Assembly: GCF_017114865.1 (NCBI RefSeq)
Contig: NZ_JADEYH010000020.1
Span: forward strand, 46,013-110,012
Direction: 5' to 3'
Origin: Streptomyces verrucosisporus
Lineage (GTDB): Bacteria; Actinomycetota; Actinomycetes; Streptomycetales; Streptomycetaceae
DNA: 64,000 nucleotides
The position numbers and the translations under genes were made by a program. Numbering within the stretch: position 1 is the first letter of the stretch; each line of letters opens with the position of its first letter. The notes under the pieces were generated by a model, which had not been told where the DNA came from, did not search any database, and was given only the letters and a program-made list of their open reading frames with translations. This document shows positions 29,077 to 36,836 of the stretch, piece after piece.

Positions 29077-29823
29077 TCACAGGGTGTGGCGCAGCGCCCG
29101 GTCGCGGACCACCACGGCGGCGCGTTTACCCGGCAGGTCGGCCTCGGCGGCCAGCCGGAAGCCCGCCCGCAGGAAGGCCGCGACGGAGGGGACGTTACGG
29201 ATGTCGGGCTCGGCGATGACGCGGTCGCACGCCGGCCGCCGGTCCAGGACGAGGTCCGAGACCGCCCGCAGCAGCACCGTGCCGACCCCGCGGCCCCGGT
29301 CCGCCGCGCCGCCGATCAGCAGGTGCAGCCCGGTGTCGTGCGGGCGCACCGGGTGGTACCGGGCGAGCGGGTCGAGGTCGGCGCGGTAGATCTCCCAGTA
29401 GCTCATGGGGACGCCGGAGAGCACCCCCAGGCACGGCACGCTGCGCCCGTCGCCGCCGGTCTGGGCGCGCAGGTGCGCGGCGGTGGTCCCGGCGGGGCCT
29501 GCCAGGTGCCAGAACTCAGCCACCGCGGGGTCGTTCATCCAGGCGGTGATCAGCCGCAGATCGTGCTCGGGGCGGACGGGGACGAGCCGGAAGACCCCGG
29601 CGGCCGTGGTGACCGGCCCCCAGCCGGCGACGCCGTCCAGCGGATCCGGCCGCGACACGGGCTCCGGCCCGGTGCCGTACCGCGCGGCGGACGGGCCGGC
29701 GGGAGGGCGCGGGCGGGGGGCGCCGGCGGCCTGCGGGAGCGCCACGTCCGCCGGGACGCGCGCGGCGAGGGGTGCGGCGGGTACGGCGGACACGGTGCGG
29801 GCCGGTGGAACACCGATGGTCAT
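29077..29823 (-). CDS. Siderophore-biosynthesis GNAT acyltransferase (IucB/RhbD type)
   Basis: A 248-residue protein with a disordered Pro/Ala-rich first 75 residues, then a GNAT domain of the siderophore type: FRLVPVRPEHDLRLITAWMNDPAVAEFWHLAGP, YWEIYRADLDPLARYHP, GLHLLIGGAADRGRGVGTVLL (acetyl-CoA loop) and RVIAEPDIRNVPSVAAFLRAGF. It would acylate a hydroxylamine or amine of a siderophore precursor. ATG at 29823 has a very strong AGGAGGT, and the gene begins 29 bp after the stop of the NIS synthetase gene, so the two form an operon. The open frame upstream belongs to a shadow of the synthetase. Confidence 0.87.
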   Translation of the reverse strand: MTIGVPPARTVSAVPAAPLAARVPADVALPQAAGAPRPRPPAGPSAARYGTGPEPVSRPDPLDGVAGWGPVTTAAGVFRLVPVRPEHDLRLITAWMNDPAVAEFWHLAGPAGTTAAHLRAQTGGDGRSVPCLGVLSGVPMSYWEIYRADLDPLARYHPVRPHDTGLHLLIGGAADRGRGVGTVLLRAVSDLVLDRRPACDRVIAEPDIRNVPSVAAFLRAGFRLAAEADLPGKRAAVVVRDRALRHTL

Positions 29824-29852
29824 GGTGGTACCTCCTGGGCGGTCCGGGCGGT

Positions 29853-31868
29853 TCAGGGCTTCACCAGGGGATTGGCGACGGTGACGTAGACGGACTGGGT
29901 GTCCACCGGCCCGACCAGCTCGTCCAGCCCGTGCAGCCGGGTGAGGAGGTTGGCCTTGCACCGCAGGACCGGGGAGTCCAGCAGCAGGGCGGGCAGCGGC
30001 GACCTGCCGCCGCCGTCGCCGGAGCGGTCGGCGCCGACGAGGAAGCGGCGCAGCGCGGCGAGCAGCAGCCCCTCGTCGGCCAGGCCCTGGGAGCCGAACG
30101 CCCCGATGAGGCCCAGCATGTTGTTGACACCCAGGTAGTAGGCGAAGCGCTCGTCGACGACCTCGTCGGCGACGAATGTGTCGCTGTCGGCGCCGATGCC
30201 CGGCAGCCGCCGCCGGAGCGCGGCGCGGTGGGACTGGCGGAAGTAGTAGCCCTGGTTGTCGCGGTAGCGGCCGCCCACCGGCCAGCCGTCGCCGTCGAGC
30301 AGGACCACGGTGTTCTGCTGGTGCGCCTCCAGGGCGACGCCCGCCTCGGCATCCAGCCACAGCACGGGGCGCACGACGGTGTGGAGGTAGCGCAGGAACC
30401 ACTCGACGGCGACGGCGGCCACCGGTCGTCCCGTACCGGCGGCGAGCCGGGTGACGGCGTCCGCCAGCCGGGAGCGGAGCGCGCCACGGGGATCACCGGG
30501 CCAGGGCCGGGGGGAGGCCAGCCCCGCCAGGCACACGGCGTCGTCACCGGGCCCGAAGGGGTTGTGGCGGATTACGGTGTCCAGTCCGGCCACCGGCTCC
30601 CCGCCGCCGTCGTCGACGGCGAGCCAGGCGGGGTCGCGCACGATGTCGAAGCCCGGGCGCCCGGGGAAGGCCGCCCGCCAGCGCGCGCCCAGGCCGGTGC
30701 GCAGCAGCCGGTGCACCTCCACCCCGCGGTGCAGCTCCTTGCGGAGGTTCTCCCGGCGGGAGTTGGTGATCCGCAGGCCCAGCGAGAGCTTGAGCATCGC
30801 GGGTACGCCGGGCCGGTGGACGGTGCGCACGGAGGATGTCGGATGCCAGGGGTCGCCGTGCGGGCCGAGGTCGTGCAGCAGACCGGCCTCCAACAGCGCC
30901 GCGACGGCGGGGCGGTGGCGCACCTCGCGGGCCTGCCAGGGGTGCAGCGGAAGGGGGACCGTCCCCTCGGGCAGGCGCAGCCCGGGCCCGGCCAGCTCGG
31001 CGGCGATCCGTTCGGCGGGCACGGTCCGGCCGCGGTCGGTCCAGGCGGAGTCGGAGGCCAGCACCGAGCGGTCGACGGCCATCCAGTGCAGGGGGAAGGA
31101 TCCGCGCAGTTCCGGAGACCAGTCACGTGCCTCCGCGTCGGTGATGCCCTCGCGGCTCTTGGGCACCGGGTGCAGCGGATGCCCGAGGACCAGGGACTGC
31201 TCGCCGTCCAGGAACGGGTCGGCGGCCGGCGGCCTCTCGGGGCGGGCGCGGCGGTCGGCGAGGAAGGCGGCGGTACGGCGTACGGAGTCGGCGACCCGGC
31301 CGACCAGCTCCGCCCCCTCCCCCACGGCGGACCCCGAGGCCGTGGGGCCGCGGTGCGCGGACTCCCGTGCCAGCAGGGCGGCCAGGGTCACGGCGTCGAC
31401 GGGGGCGGTGCCGGGCGCGGCTCCCTCCAGGGCCGGCGGGCCGAAGCGGTGCCAGCCGGTGGCGGACCAGTGGCGGACCGGCACCCGCAGCACCAGGCCG
31501 CAGGAGGCCAGCGCGACGCGGAGAACGGCCCCGCCCGCGAAGCCGCCCGGTCTCCCTGGGACGCCGGTGCCGCCGGGCCGGGGCAGACCGTTCTCCCGCA
31601 CCCAGCAGCGCAGCAGGTTCTCGGCGGCCGCGGCGTCGGCTGCCGCGACCGGGTCGGGGTGCTCCAGCGGGTCGGGGTGCTCCAGCGGGCCGCCCGCCTC
31701 CCGCTCACCGGTACGCGCCGACGGTACGGCGCGGCGCGGCTGCCCGGGTACGCCGGGCTCCGCGGGTGCGGCTGGTGCGGCCGGACCCGCGGACCCGGCG
31801 GGCCGTCCTCCCACCGGGTCCGCCGCCTCCTGCGTCGTCATCCCGTCCGGAGCGGGACATGCGTTCAC
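29853..31868 (-). CDS. IucA/IucC-family NRPS-independent siderophore (NIS) synthetase
   Basis: A 671-residue NIS synthetase, which joins a carboxylate such as citrate or succinate to an amine or hydroxamate via an acyl-adenylate. Family segments: LVLGHPLHPVPKSREGI near residue 220 (nucleotide-binding HPxHPxxKxR-like motif), LPLHPWQAREV, HPTSSVRTVHRP, MLKLSLGLRITNSRREN, EAHQQNTVVLLDGDGWPVGGRYRDNQGYYF, and a C-terminal FerR-like Cys/His-poor region. The N-terminus is Ala/Pro-rich with a direct repeat LEHPDPLEHPDP. GTG at 31868 has AGGGAGA at good spacing. No decarboxylase or N-hydroxylase gene is next to it, and no iron-box match is seen upstream. Confidence 0.9.
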   Translation of the reverse strand: MNACPAPDGMTTQEAADPVGGRPAGSAGPAAPAAPAEPGVPGQPRRAVPSARTGEREAGGPLEHPDPLEHPDPVAAADAAAAENLLRCWVRENGLPRPGGTGVPGRPGGFAGGAVLRVALASCGLVLRVPVRHWSATGWHRFGPPALEGAAPGTAPVDAVTLAALLARESAHRGPTASGSAVGEGAELVGRVADSVRRTAAFLADRRARPERPPAADPFLDGEQSLVLGHPLHPVPKSREGITDAEARDWSPELRGSFPLHWMAVDRSVLASDSAWTDRGRTVPAERIAAELAGPGLRLPEGTVPLPLHPWQAREVRHRPAVAALLEAGLLHDLGPHGDPWHPTSSVRTVHRPGVPAMLKLSLGLRITNSRRENLRKELHRGVEVHRLLRTGLGARWRAAFPGRPGFDIVRDPAWLAVDDGGGEPVAGLDTVIRHNPFGPGDDAVCLAGLASPRPWPGDPRGALRSRLADAVTRLAAGTGRPVAAVAVEWFLRYLHTVVRPVLWLDAEAGVALEAHQQNTVVLLDGDGWPVGGRYRDNQGYYFRQSHRAALRRRLPGIGADSDTFVADEVVDERFAYYLGVNNMLGLIGAFGSQGLADEGLLLAALRRFLVGADRSGDGGGRSPLPALLLDSPVLRCKANLLTRLHGLDELVGPVDTQSVYVTVANPLVKP

Positions 31869-31926
31869 GGAAGTCTCCCTGGGGGTGAGGGCACCGCACC
31901 GGTGCGTGGTCGTCCGGTTCCCGTGG

Positions 31927-31953
31927 CACGGCGCCGGTACGAGCGGCGCCGTG
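31927..31953. promoter_or_regulatory. Hairpin in the divergent spacer between NIS operon and protease gene
   Basis: A perfect 10-bp inverted repeat (31927-31936 and 31944-31953) with a 7-base loop, 58 bp upstream of the NIS synthetase start. It may be a 5' leader stem or an operator; no iron-box sequence is seen. Confidence 0.3.
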
Positions 31954-32148
31954 TCCTCGCCCGTACCAACGACGGCGCCCCCGCCGGATCACGGTCCGGA
32001 GCAAGATCCGCTCCTACCGGGAGAGTTGGAACCGCCGACCCACCGTGCGCCGTCCCCCGGAGCACCGGCATAGTGGGGCCCGCCCCGTTCGGCGGGGCCC
32101 ATGACAGGCCGCCAGGTGCGGCGTTCCGTTTCGGGGGATTCTCAGTCC

Positions 32149-33372
32149 ATGTCAGCTACGAGCAGGAGGCGGTCCGTGCTGGCCGCAGCGGCGATCGCCG
32201 CGGCCCTGGCCGTCACCGCCACCGCGTGCGGCCCCGCCGAGGACGAGTCCGGTGCGCAGGCCGGTCCGAGCGCCACCGCGCCGGACGGGGAGGGCGGGAA
32301 GGGCGGACCCGGCATCGACGACCTGCGTCTGCCGGAGGAACTGCCCGCGGCCCTGAGGGACTTCGACCCCGAGAAGTGGAAGAACGGGGAGTGGCGGAAC
32401 TGGGACAAGGACGACTGGCTGCGTGAGGCCCGGGACTTCGTCAACCCGATCATCGAGGGCCTGTGGGACCCGGACCGGATGAAGGACGCCGAGGAGAATG
32501 ACCGCAGGGTCGACCCCGACACCGGTGAGGGGAGCACCGGCGGTGAGGGCGACGAGGGCGTCACCGACCCCGACCCCGCGCCGAGGAGGGCCCGGCCGGT
32601 CGCGACGCCGTACCGGGAGAACGCACCGGCGGTGGGCAAGGTGTTCATGGACACCCCCAAGGGCCCCATGGTCTGCTCCGGCACCGTCGTCGAGGACCCC
32701 CGCAGCCCGGGGAAGTCCAACCTGGTGGCCACCGCCGGGCACTGCGTGCACGCGGGCTCTTCCGGCGGCTGGTTCCGCAACGTCGTCTTCGTGCCCGCCT
32801 ACAACGACTCGGCGCTGAAGGTCTCCGAACTGGAGCAGGCCTCCCCCACCGATGTCGCGCCGCACGGCGTGTTCTGGGCGACCTGGGCGCAGACGGCCGA
32901 GCACTGGATCTCCGACGGCGCCGAGACCGGCGGTCTGGGCGCCTCGCAGGACTTCGCCGTGCTGCGGGTGGAGGCCGAGGACAAGGGCGGCAGGTCGCTG
33001 GAGGAGACCGTCGGCACCGCCGTACCGGTCGACTTCGGCAAGCCGCCGGTGGCCTCCCTCTCATCGGTACGGGCCTACGGATACCCCGCCGCCCCGCCCT
33101 TCGACGGGCTCACCATGCACACCTGCACCGACCGCCCGGGCCGGCTGACCCTGAGCGAGTCGGAGTCCACGATGTACCGCATCGGCTGCACCATGACCGG
33201 CGGCTCCTCCGGCGGCGGCTGGTTCGCCGGGAAGGGCTCCGGTGAGCAGAGGCTGGTGTCGGTCACCTCCATCGGCACGATCGACCACACCTGGCTGGCC
33301 GGTCCGCGGCTGGGCGAGGAGGCCGAGGGCGTCCTGGAGGGCGTCAGCGAGAAGTTCGCCGGCAAGAACTGA
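32149..33372 (+). CDS. Secreted trypsin-like serine protease, probable lipoprotein
   Basis: A 407-residue exported protein. Residues 1-30 form a signal with RRR, a hydrophobic core and ATAC|G as lipobox, so it is probably lipid-anchored. An acidic, low-complexity linker follows (about 30-155). The protease domain has the triad: His in VATAGHCVH, Asp in ASQDFAVLRV and Ser in TGGSSGGGW, plus MVCSGTVV at its start. It fits the peptidase S1 family found in many Streptomyces. The substrate is unknown. ATG at 32149 is used because the signal sequence begins there; the upstream ATG at 32101 would add a poor N-terminus. Confidence 0.88.
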   Translation: MSATSRRRSVLAAAAIAAALAVTATACGPAEDESGAQAGPSATAPDGEGGKGGPGIDDLRLPEELPAALRDFDPEKWKNGEWRNWDKDDWLREARDFVNPIIEGLWDPDRMKDAEENDRRVDPDTGEGSTGGEGDEGVTDPDPAPRRARPVATPYRENAPAVGKVFMDTPKGPMVCSGTVVEDPRSPGKSNLVATAGHCVHAGSSGGWFRNVVFVPAYNDSALKVSELEQASPTDVAPHGVFWATWAQTAEHWISDGAETGGLGASQDFAVLRVEAEDKGGRSLEETVGTAVPVDFGKPPVASLSSVRAYGYPAAPPFDGLTMHTCTDRPGRLTLSESESTMYRIGCTMTGGSSGGGWFAGKGSGEQRLVSVTSIGTIDHTWLAGPRLGEEAEGVLEGVSEKFAGKN

Positions 33373-33394
33373 GCGCGCCGGAGACGGTACGCAA

Positions 33395-33434
33395 AGGGCC
33401 CCGCCGCTTCCCCGAAGGGAAGCGGCGGGGCCCT
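33395..33434 (+). terminator. Terminator of the protease gene
   Basis: A perfect 18-bp inverted repeat (33395-33412 and 33417-33434) with a CGAA tetraloop. It lies between the convergent protease and panD genes and may serve both. Confidence 0.8.
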
Positions 33435-33465
33435 CGCGCGCGGGCGGGAGTGCCGCGCCGGGCGG

Positions 33466-33882
33466 TCAGACCATGGCCATCGGGCTGCGCACCGTGTCGC
33501 TGCCGGGCACCGGCTCGGACGGGTCGCTGCCCAGCTCCACGATGCGGTTGTCGGCGTCGACGTGCACCACCGCGGGCCGGTGGGAGCGGGCCTCGGCGTC
33601 GTCCATCTGCGCGTAGCTGATGAGGATCACCAGATCCCCGGGGTGGACCAGATGCGCGGCCGCGCCGTTGATCCCGATCACTCCGGAGCCGCGCCGCCCC
33701 TCGATGACGTAGGTCTCCAGGCGGGCGCCGTTGGTGATGTCGACGATGTGGACCAGCTCTCCGGGCAGCAGGTCGGCGGCCTCCATCAGGTCCGCGTCGA
33801 TCGTGACGGACCCCACGTAGTGGAGATCCGCCTCGGTGACCGTGGCACGGTGGATCTTCGACTTGAACATGGTGCGCAGCAC
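33466..33882 (-). CDS. panD: Aspartate 1-decarboxylase proenzyme
   Basis: A 138-residue PanD, which makes beta-alanine for pantothenate and CoA. The self-cleavage site that yields the pyruvoyl group is Gly-Ser in HYVGSVTID near residue 25. Other marks are MFKSKIHRATVTEADL at the start, ETYVIEGRRGSGVIGINGAAAHLVHPGDLVILISYA, and the usual length. GTG at 33882 has GAGGAG 8 bases upstream. Oddly, the same frame is open for another 141 codons upstream to 34305, and across the IS target it joins an RHS relic (see the pseudogene entry). No other pan gene is adjacent. Confidence 0.93.
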   Translation of the reverse strand: MLRTMFKSKIHRATVTEADLHYVGSVTIDADLMEAADLLPGELVHIVDITNGARLETYVIEGRRGSGVIGINGAAAHLVHPGDLVILISYAQMDDAEARSHRPAVVHVDADNRIVELGSDPSEPVPGSDTVRSPMAMV

Positions 33883-33885
33883 GGT

Positions 33886-34344
33886 GCCGACTCCTCGAAG
33901 GTGGGTAGGGTCGCGCTCCCGGGGCGGGATGCGCGCCGTCTTGCCCATCGTACGGCCGCGCCCCCGGCCACCCGGTGGAGCGTGACCCGGATCACGGTCG
34001 GTCGGCCGCCGCCTCCCGCGGCGCAGACTCCGGCACCACAGATAAAGCCCCCTGACCGGCCACACCACCGGGGACAGCGCGCACCAGGCCGCCAAAACCG
34101 CCACCGGCACGGCGGAGACCGGATCGAGCAGAAGGGAAACGGCACCGTCCAGAAGGCCGTCGAGGCCTCCTCCGAAGAAGACCAGGCCGCAGACGATCCC
34201 CACTGCGAACACCACCACGACCCCGGCGGCCAGCCAGGACAGGAACCAGGCGAACCGCTCGGCGGCCGAGGCACGCGGAACCCCCTCACGCCACCGTCCG
34301 GCCATGTCCCACTTGTTCCGCCAGGCCCACTTGGCGACTCGGGA
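33886..34344 (-). pseudogene. Distal part of a displaced RHS C-terminal tip (or small membrane protein), cut by IS256 element
   Basis: On the minus strand this stretch reads SRVAKWAWRNKWDMAGRWREG, then two strong hydrophobic helices (around 34250-34190 and 34110-34040) and an Arg/Gly-rich end, in frame with panD and with no stop between. If the IS element and one 8-bp target copy are removed, the frame is continuous with the RHS relic at 35741-36330 except for one TGA. The Trp/Lys-rich start resembles what commonly follows the RHS core in Streptomyces. Alternatively the ATG at 34305 starts an independent 2-helix membrane protein fused in frame to PanD; its ribosome site is poor. Confidence 0.5.
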
Positions 34345-34352
34345 CTTTTTGG
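34345..34352. repeat. 8-bp target-site duplication, left copy
   Basis: CTTTTTGG directly abuts the left end of the IS256-family element. An identical copy lies at 35733-35740. Confidence 0.8.
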
Positions 34353-35732
34353 GGGTCTGTCAAACGTTCGGTGTAACCGGGGTGGTTGAGGTTACTGGCG
34401 GGCCGCCGACAGGCGGCCGTCGAAGGTGATGTCAAAGGCGTTCAGCGCGGTCTTCCAACGGCTGGTCCAGCGGGTCTGACCCTTGCCGGTGGGGTCCAGC
34501 GACATGATCGCCATGTAGACGCACTTGAGTGCGGCGGTTTCGTTGGGAAAGTGTCCGCGGGCCTTGACCGCCCGCCGGATCCTGGCGTTGACGGACTCGA
34601 TCGCGTTGGTGGTGCAGACGATGCGGCGGATCTCGGCATCGAAGCGCAGGAACGGGGTGAACTCTTCCCAGGCGTTCTCCCACAGCCGCACGACCGCCGG
34701 GTACTTCTTGCCCCAGGTGTCGGCGAACTCGGCGAACCGCTCCAGTGCGGCTTCCTCGGTCGGCGCCGTGTAGACGGGCTTGAGGAGCTTGGCGATTTTG
34801 TCCCAGTCCTGGCGGGCGGCGTAGCGGAAACTGTTGCGCAGCAGATGGACCACGCAGGTCTGCACCACTGTGCGAGGCCAGACGGTCTCGACCGCGTCGG
34901 GCAGGCCCCTCAGCCCGTCGCAGACCAGCATGAGGACGTCGTTCACGCCGCGGTTCTTGATCTCGGTGAGGATGTGCATCCAGTGCTTGGCGCCCTCCCC
35001 GCCGTCGCCGGCCCACAGGCCCAGGATGTCCCGCCGGCCCTCGACGGTGACTGCCAGGGCCACATAGATCGGCCGGTTGGCCACCGCGCCGTCCCGGATC
35101 TTGACGTGGATGGCGTCGATGAAGATCACGGGATAGACCGCATCGAGCGGCCGGTTCTGCCACTCGGCCATGCCGTCCATGACCTTGTCGGTGATCGTGG
35201 AGATCGTCTGCCGGGAGACCTCCGCGCCGTAGACCTCGGCCAGGTGGGCCTGGACCTCACCGGTCGTCAGCCCCTTCGCGGACAGCGAGATCACCATCTC
35301 GTCCACGCCGGACAAGCGCTTCTGCCGCTTCTTGACGATCTTCGGCTCGAAGGAGCCCTCACGGTCACGGGGCACGGCTATCTCCACCGGGCCGACGTCC
35401 GTGAGCACGGTCTTGGCCCGGGTGCCGTTACGCGAGTTGCCGCCGTTCTTCCCCGCCGGATCATGCTTGTCATAACCGAGGTGGTCGGTGATCTCACCCT
35501 CCAGGGCGGACTCCAGCAGCCGCTTGGTCAGCTGCTGCAGCAGCCCGCCCTCCCCGGTCAGCTGCAGGCCCTCGGCCTGAGCGCGGCCCACCAGCTCGTC
35601 GATCAGCCGGTCGTCCACGGCCTTCGACGGCTGCGGCCTACTCGGCTCGACGGTCTCGGCCTCGGTCACGTTCTCACTGGTCATCGGTGCATCTTCCTTG
35701 ATCAGGAGTTACACCGAACGTTTTACAGTCCC
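34353..35732 (-). mobile_element. IS256-family insertion sequence, 1380 bp, apparently complete
   Basis: The element is bounded by 25-bp terminal inverted repeats (34353-34377 and 35708-35732, 23 of 25 matching, sharing AAACGTTCGGTGTAAC) and an 8-bp direct target duplication CTTTTTGG. It carries one intact transposase gene. The intact ends and perfect duplication indicate a fairly recent insertion. The target is an RHS remnant, not a functional gene. Confidence 0.92.
34392..35684 (-). CDS. IS256-family transposase
   Basis: A 430-residue DDE transposase. Seen: the N-terminal LTKRLLESALEGEITDHLGYDKHDPAG typical of the family, first Asp in FIDAIHVKIRDG, second Asp in LVCDGLRGLPDAV, a downstream helical insertion and the Glu region WENAWEEFTPF, then the family block CTTNAIESVNARIRRAVKARGHFP. 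It is full length with no stop or frameshift, so the element could be active. The ATG at 35684 is 24 bp inside the right inverted repeat. Confidence 0.95.
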   Translation of the reverse strand: MTSENVTEAETVEPSRPQPSKAVDDRLIDELVGRAQAEGLQLTGEGGLLQQLTKRLLESALEGEITDHLGYDKHDPAGKNGGNSRNGTRAKTVLTDVGPVEIAVPRDREGSFEPKIVKKRQKRLSGVDEMVISLSAKGLTTGEVQAHLAEVYGAEVSRQTISTITDKVMDGMAEWQNRPLDAVYPVIFIDAIHVKIRDGAVANRPIYVALAVTVEGRRDILGLWAGDGGEGAKHWMHILTEIKNRGVNDVLMLVCDGLRGLPDAVETVWPRTVVQTCVVHLLRNSFRYAARQDWDKIAKLLKPVYTAPTEEAALERFAEFADTWGKKYPAVVRLWENAWEEFTPFLRFDAEIRRIVCTTNAIESVNARIRRAVKARGHFPNETAALKCVYMAIMSLDPTGKGQTRWTSRWKTALNAFDITFDGRLSAARQ

Positions 35733-35740
35733 CTTTTTGG
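35733..35740. repeat. 8-bp target-site duplication, right copy
   Basis: CTTTTTGG, identical to 34345-34352. Confidence 0.8.
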
Positions 35741-36330
35741 ATCTCTTCCACTTGTTCTTGGCCCAGCCTCATTTGTCATCGAGGTCGTAGCGGTTGAGCG
35801 GGTCGGCGTTGACATACTCGTAGGCATTGGCGTTGCCGCCGTAGACGGGGTCGATGGACAGGAACCGGCCCGTGGCCGGGTTGTAGAGGCGGACGCCCAT
35901 GAGGGTGAGGCCGGTGAGGGTCTCGGTGGAACGCTGCTTGGCGCCGAGCCGGTTGCAGCGGGTGACCGGCTGACCTGCCCGGGGGTTGCCGTACTCGTCG
36001 CTGTCCAGGGCGACGGGCGCCTTGGTGGTGTCCAGCGGGAACCGGAGGGCCACGTAGCCGTGGATGTTGGACAGCTGCAGGACGGTGTCGCCGGTCCTGC
36101 CGGTGGACCAGGTCGTCGGCGTAGTAGCCGATGGTGCCCTGGCCGGGGGCGGTGGTGGTACGGCCGAAGGCGTCGTAGGTGTGGCCGGAGTCGACGAGGC
36201 GGTCGGCGCTGTCGTAGGTGTGGCTGGTGGCGGTGCCTGTGGTGGGGCAGTCGACGCCGGGCGCGGGGCCGGACCACCCCCTGACCCGGTTCCACCTCCG
36301 GAAAACCCGTAAACCCCCTCCCGGGGCGGG
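35741..36330 (-). pseudogene. Remnant of an RHS-repeat toxin C-terminus (orphan RHS tail)
   Basis: Two frames carry parts of an RHS core. Upstream (about 36300-36110) one frame reads DCPTTGTATSHTYDSADRLV and HTYDAFGRTT; near 36100 about 75 residues present in the intact RHS protein are missing and the frame shifts. The second frame then reads GDTVLQLSNIHGYVALRF, DSDEYGNPRAGQPV, MGVRLYNPATGRFLSIDPVY and NADPLNRYDLDDK before TGA at about 35773. In the family the last block is normally followed by a variable toxin tip. Past the TGA the frame continues GWAKNKWKR up to the IS target. It lies directly downstream of the intact toxin/immunity pair, as displaced tips usually do. Confidence 0.8.
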
Positions 36331-36395
36331 AGATCCGCAGGCAGGGCCCGCCATTTGGCACCGTTGTCGACGGTTCCTGTCCGGAATCTTCGAGA

Positions 36396-36434
36396 GTCGG
36401 CCTTCAAGACCACGACCGGGTCTTGAAGGCCGAC
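36396..36434 (-). terminator. Hairpin downstream of the rhs-immunity pair
   Basis: A perfect 15-bp inverted repeat (36396-36410 and 36420-36434) with a 9-base loop, 64 bp past the stop of the candidate immunity gene. It is probably the operon terminator. Confidence 0.55.
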
Positions 36435-36497
36435 GTCACGCCAGGCCCCGAAGTGACCAACAGTGTCAGTCGGACTGTCCGGGGGCCTCCGGTCTCG

Positions 36498-36815
36498 CTA
36501 CTGCTCTCGGCCTCCGCCGTCCTTCGGGTCCTCCTCAGGATCCCAGTTGGTCTCCTCGATCTCCGTGAGGAGTGCGGAGCGCTCCTCGTCGGTCAGTGAG
36601 TCCCCGTTGACACTGTGCATTCCCCACGGAACGGGGCAGGGGCCTTCGTGATCGGGGTCCGGGCAGAGCACGTCCGCCAGGCGGTCCATCAGCTCCTCGT
36701 GCTCGGCGGAGGTGGCGATCACGGCGATCTTCACCTGCCAGAGCCTCGGCTCCTCGGAACCGCTGTCGGCGTCGGGGCTGGCACCGGGGTCGGTGTCAGG
36801 GGCGGTCTCGGGCAT
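36498..36815 (-). CDS. Small acidic protein, candidate immunity protein of the RHS toxin
   Basis: A 105-residue protein not recognised by name. The first 22 residues are acidic and disordered; the ordered part runs RLWQVKIAVIATSAEHEELMDRLADVLCPDPDHEGPCPVPW with two Cys, then an acidic helix (LTDEERSALLTEIEETNW) and an acidic tail. The strong net negative charge complements the very basic RHS tip. It starts 21 bp after the rhs stop with GGAGGA 8 bases before the ATG, so the two are transcribed together. Position, size and charge are those of an immunity gene; the function is inferred. Confidence 0.65.
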   Translation of the reverse strand: MPETAPDTDPGASPDADSGSEEPRLWQVKIAVIATSAEHEELMDRLADVLCPDPDHEGPCPVPWGMHSVNGDSLTDEERSALLTEIEETNWDPEEDPKDGGGREQ

Positions 36816-36836
36816 TTCGGACGTCCTCCGGGCAGA

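Noticed and set aside
31869..32148. DmdR/IdeR iron box upstream of the NIS synthetase
   Set aside because: No match to the TTAGGnTAGnCTnACCTAA form was found; only a GC-rich 10-bp hairpin is present.
36396..36434. Possible attC/integron or transposon end in the 15-bp inverted repeat downstream of the immunity gene
   Set aside because: There is no integrase gene, no repeated copy and no attC core sites. A terminator explains it.
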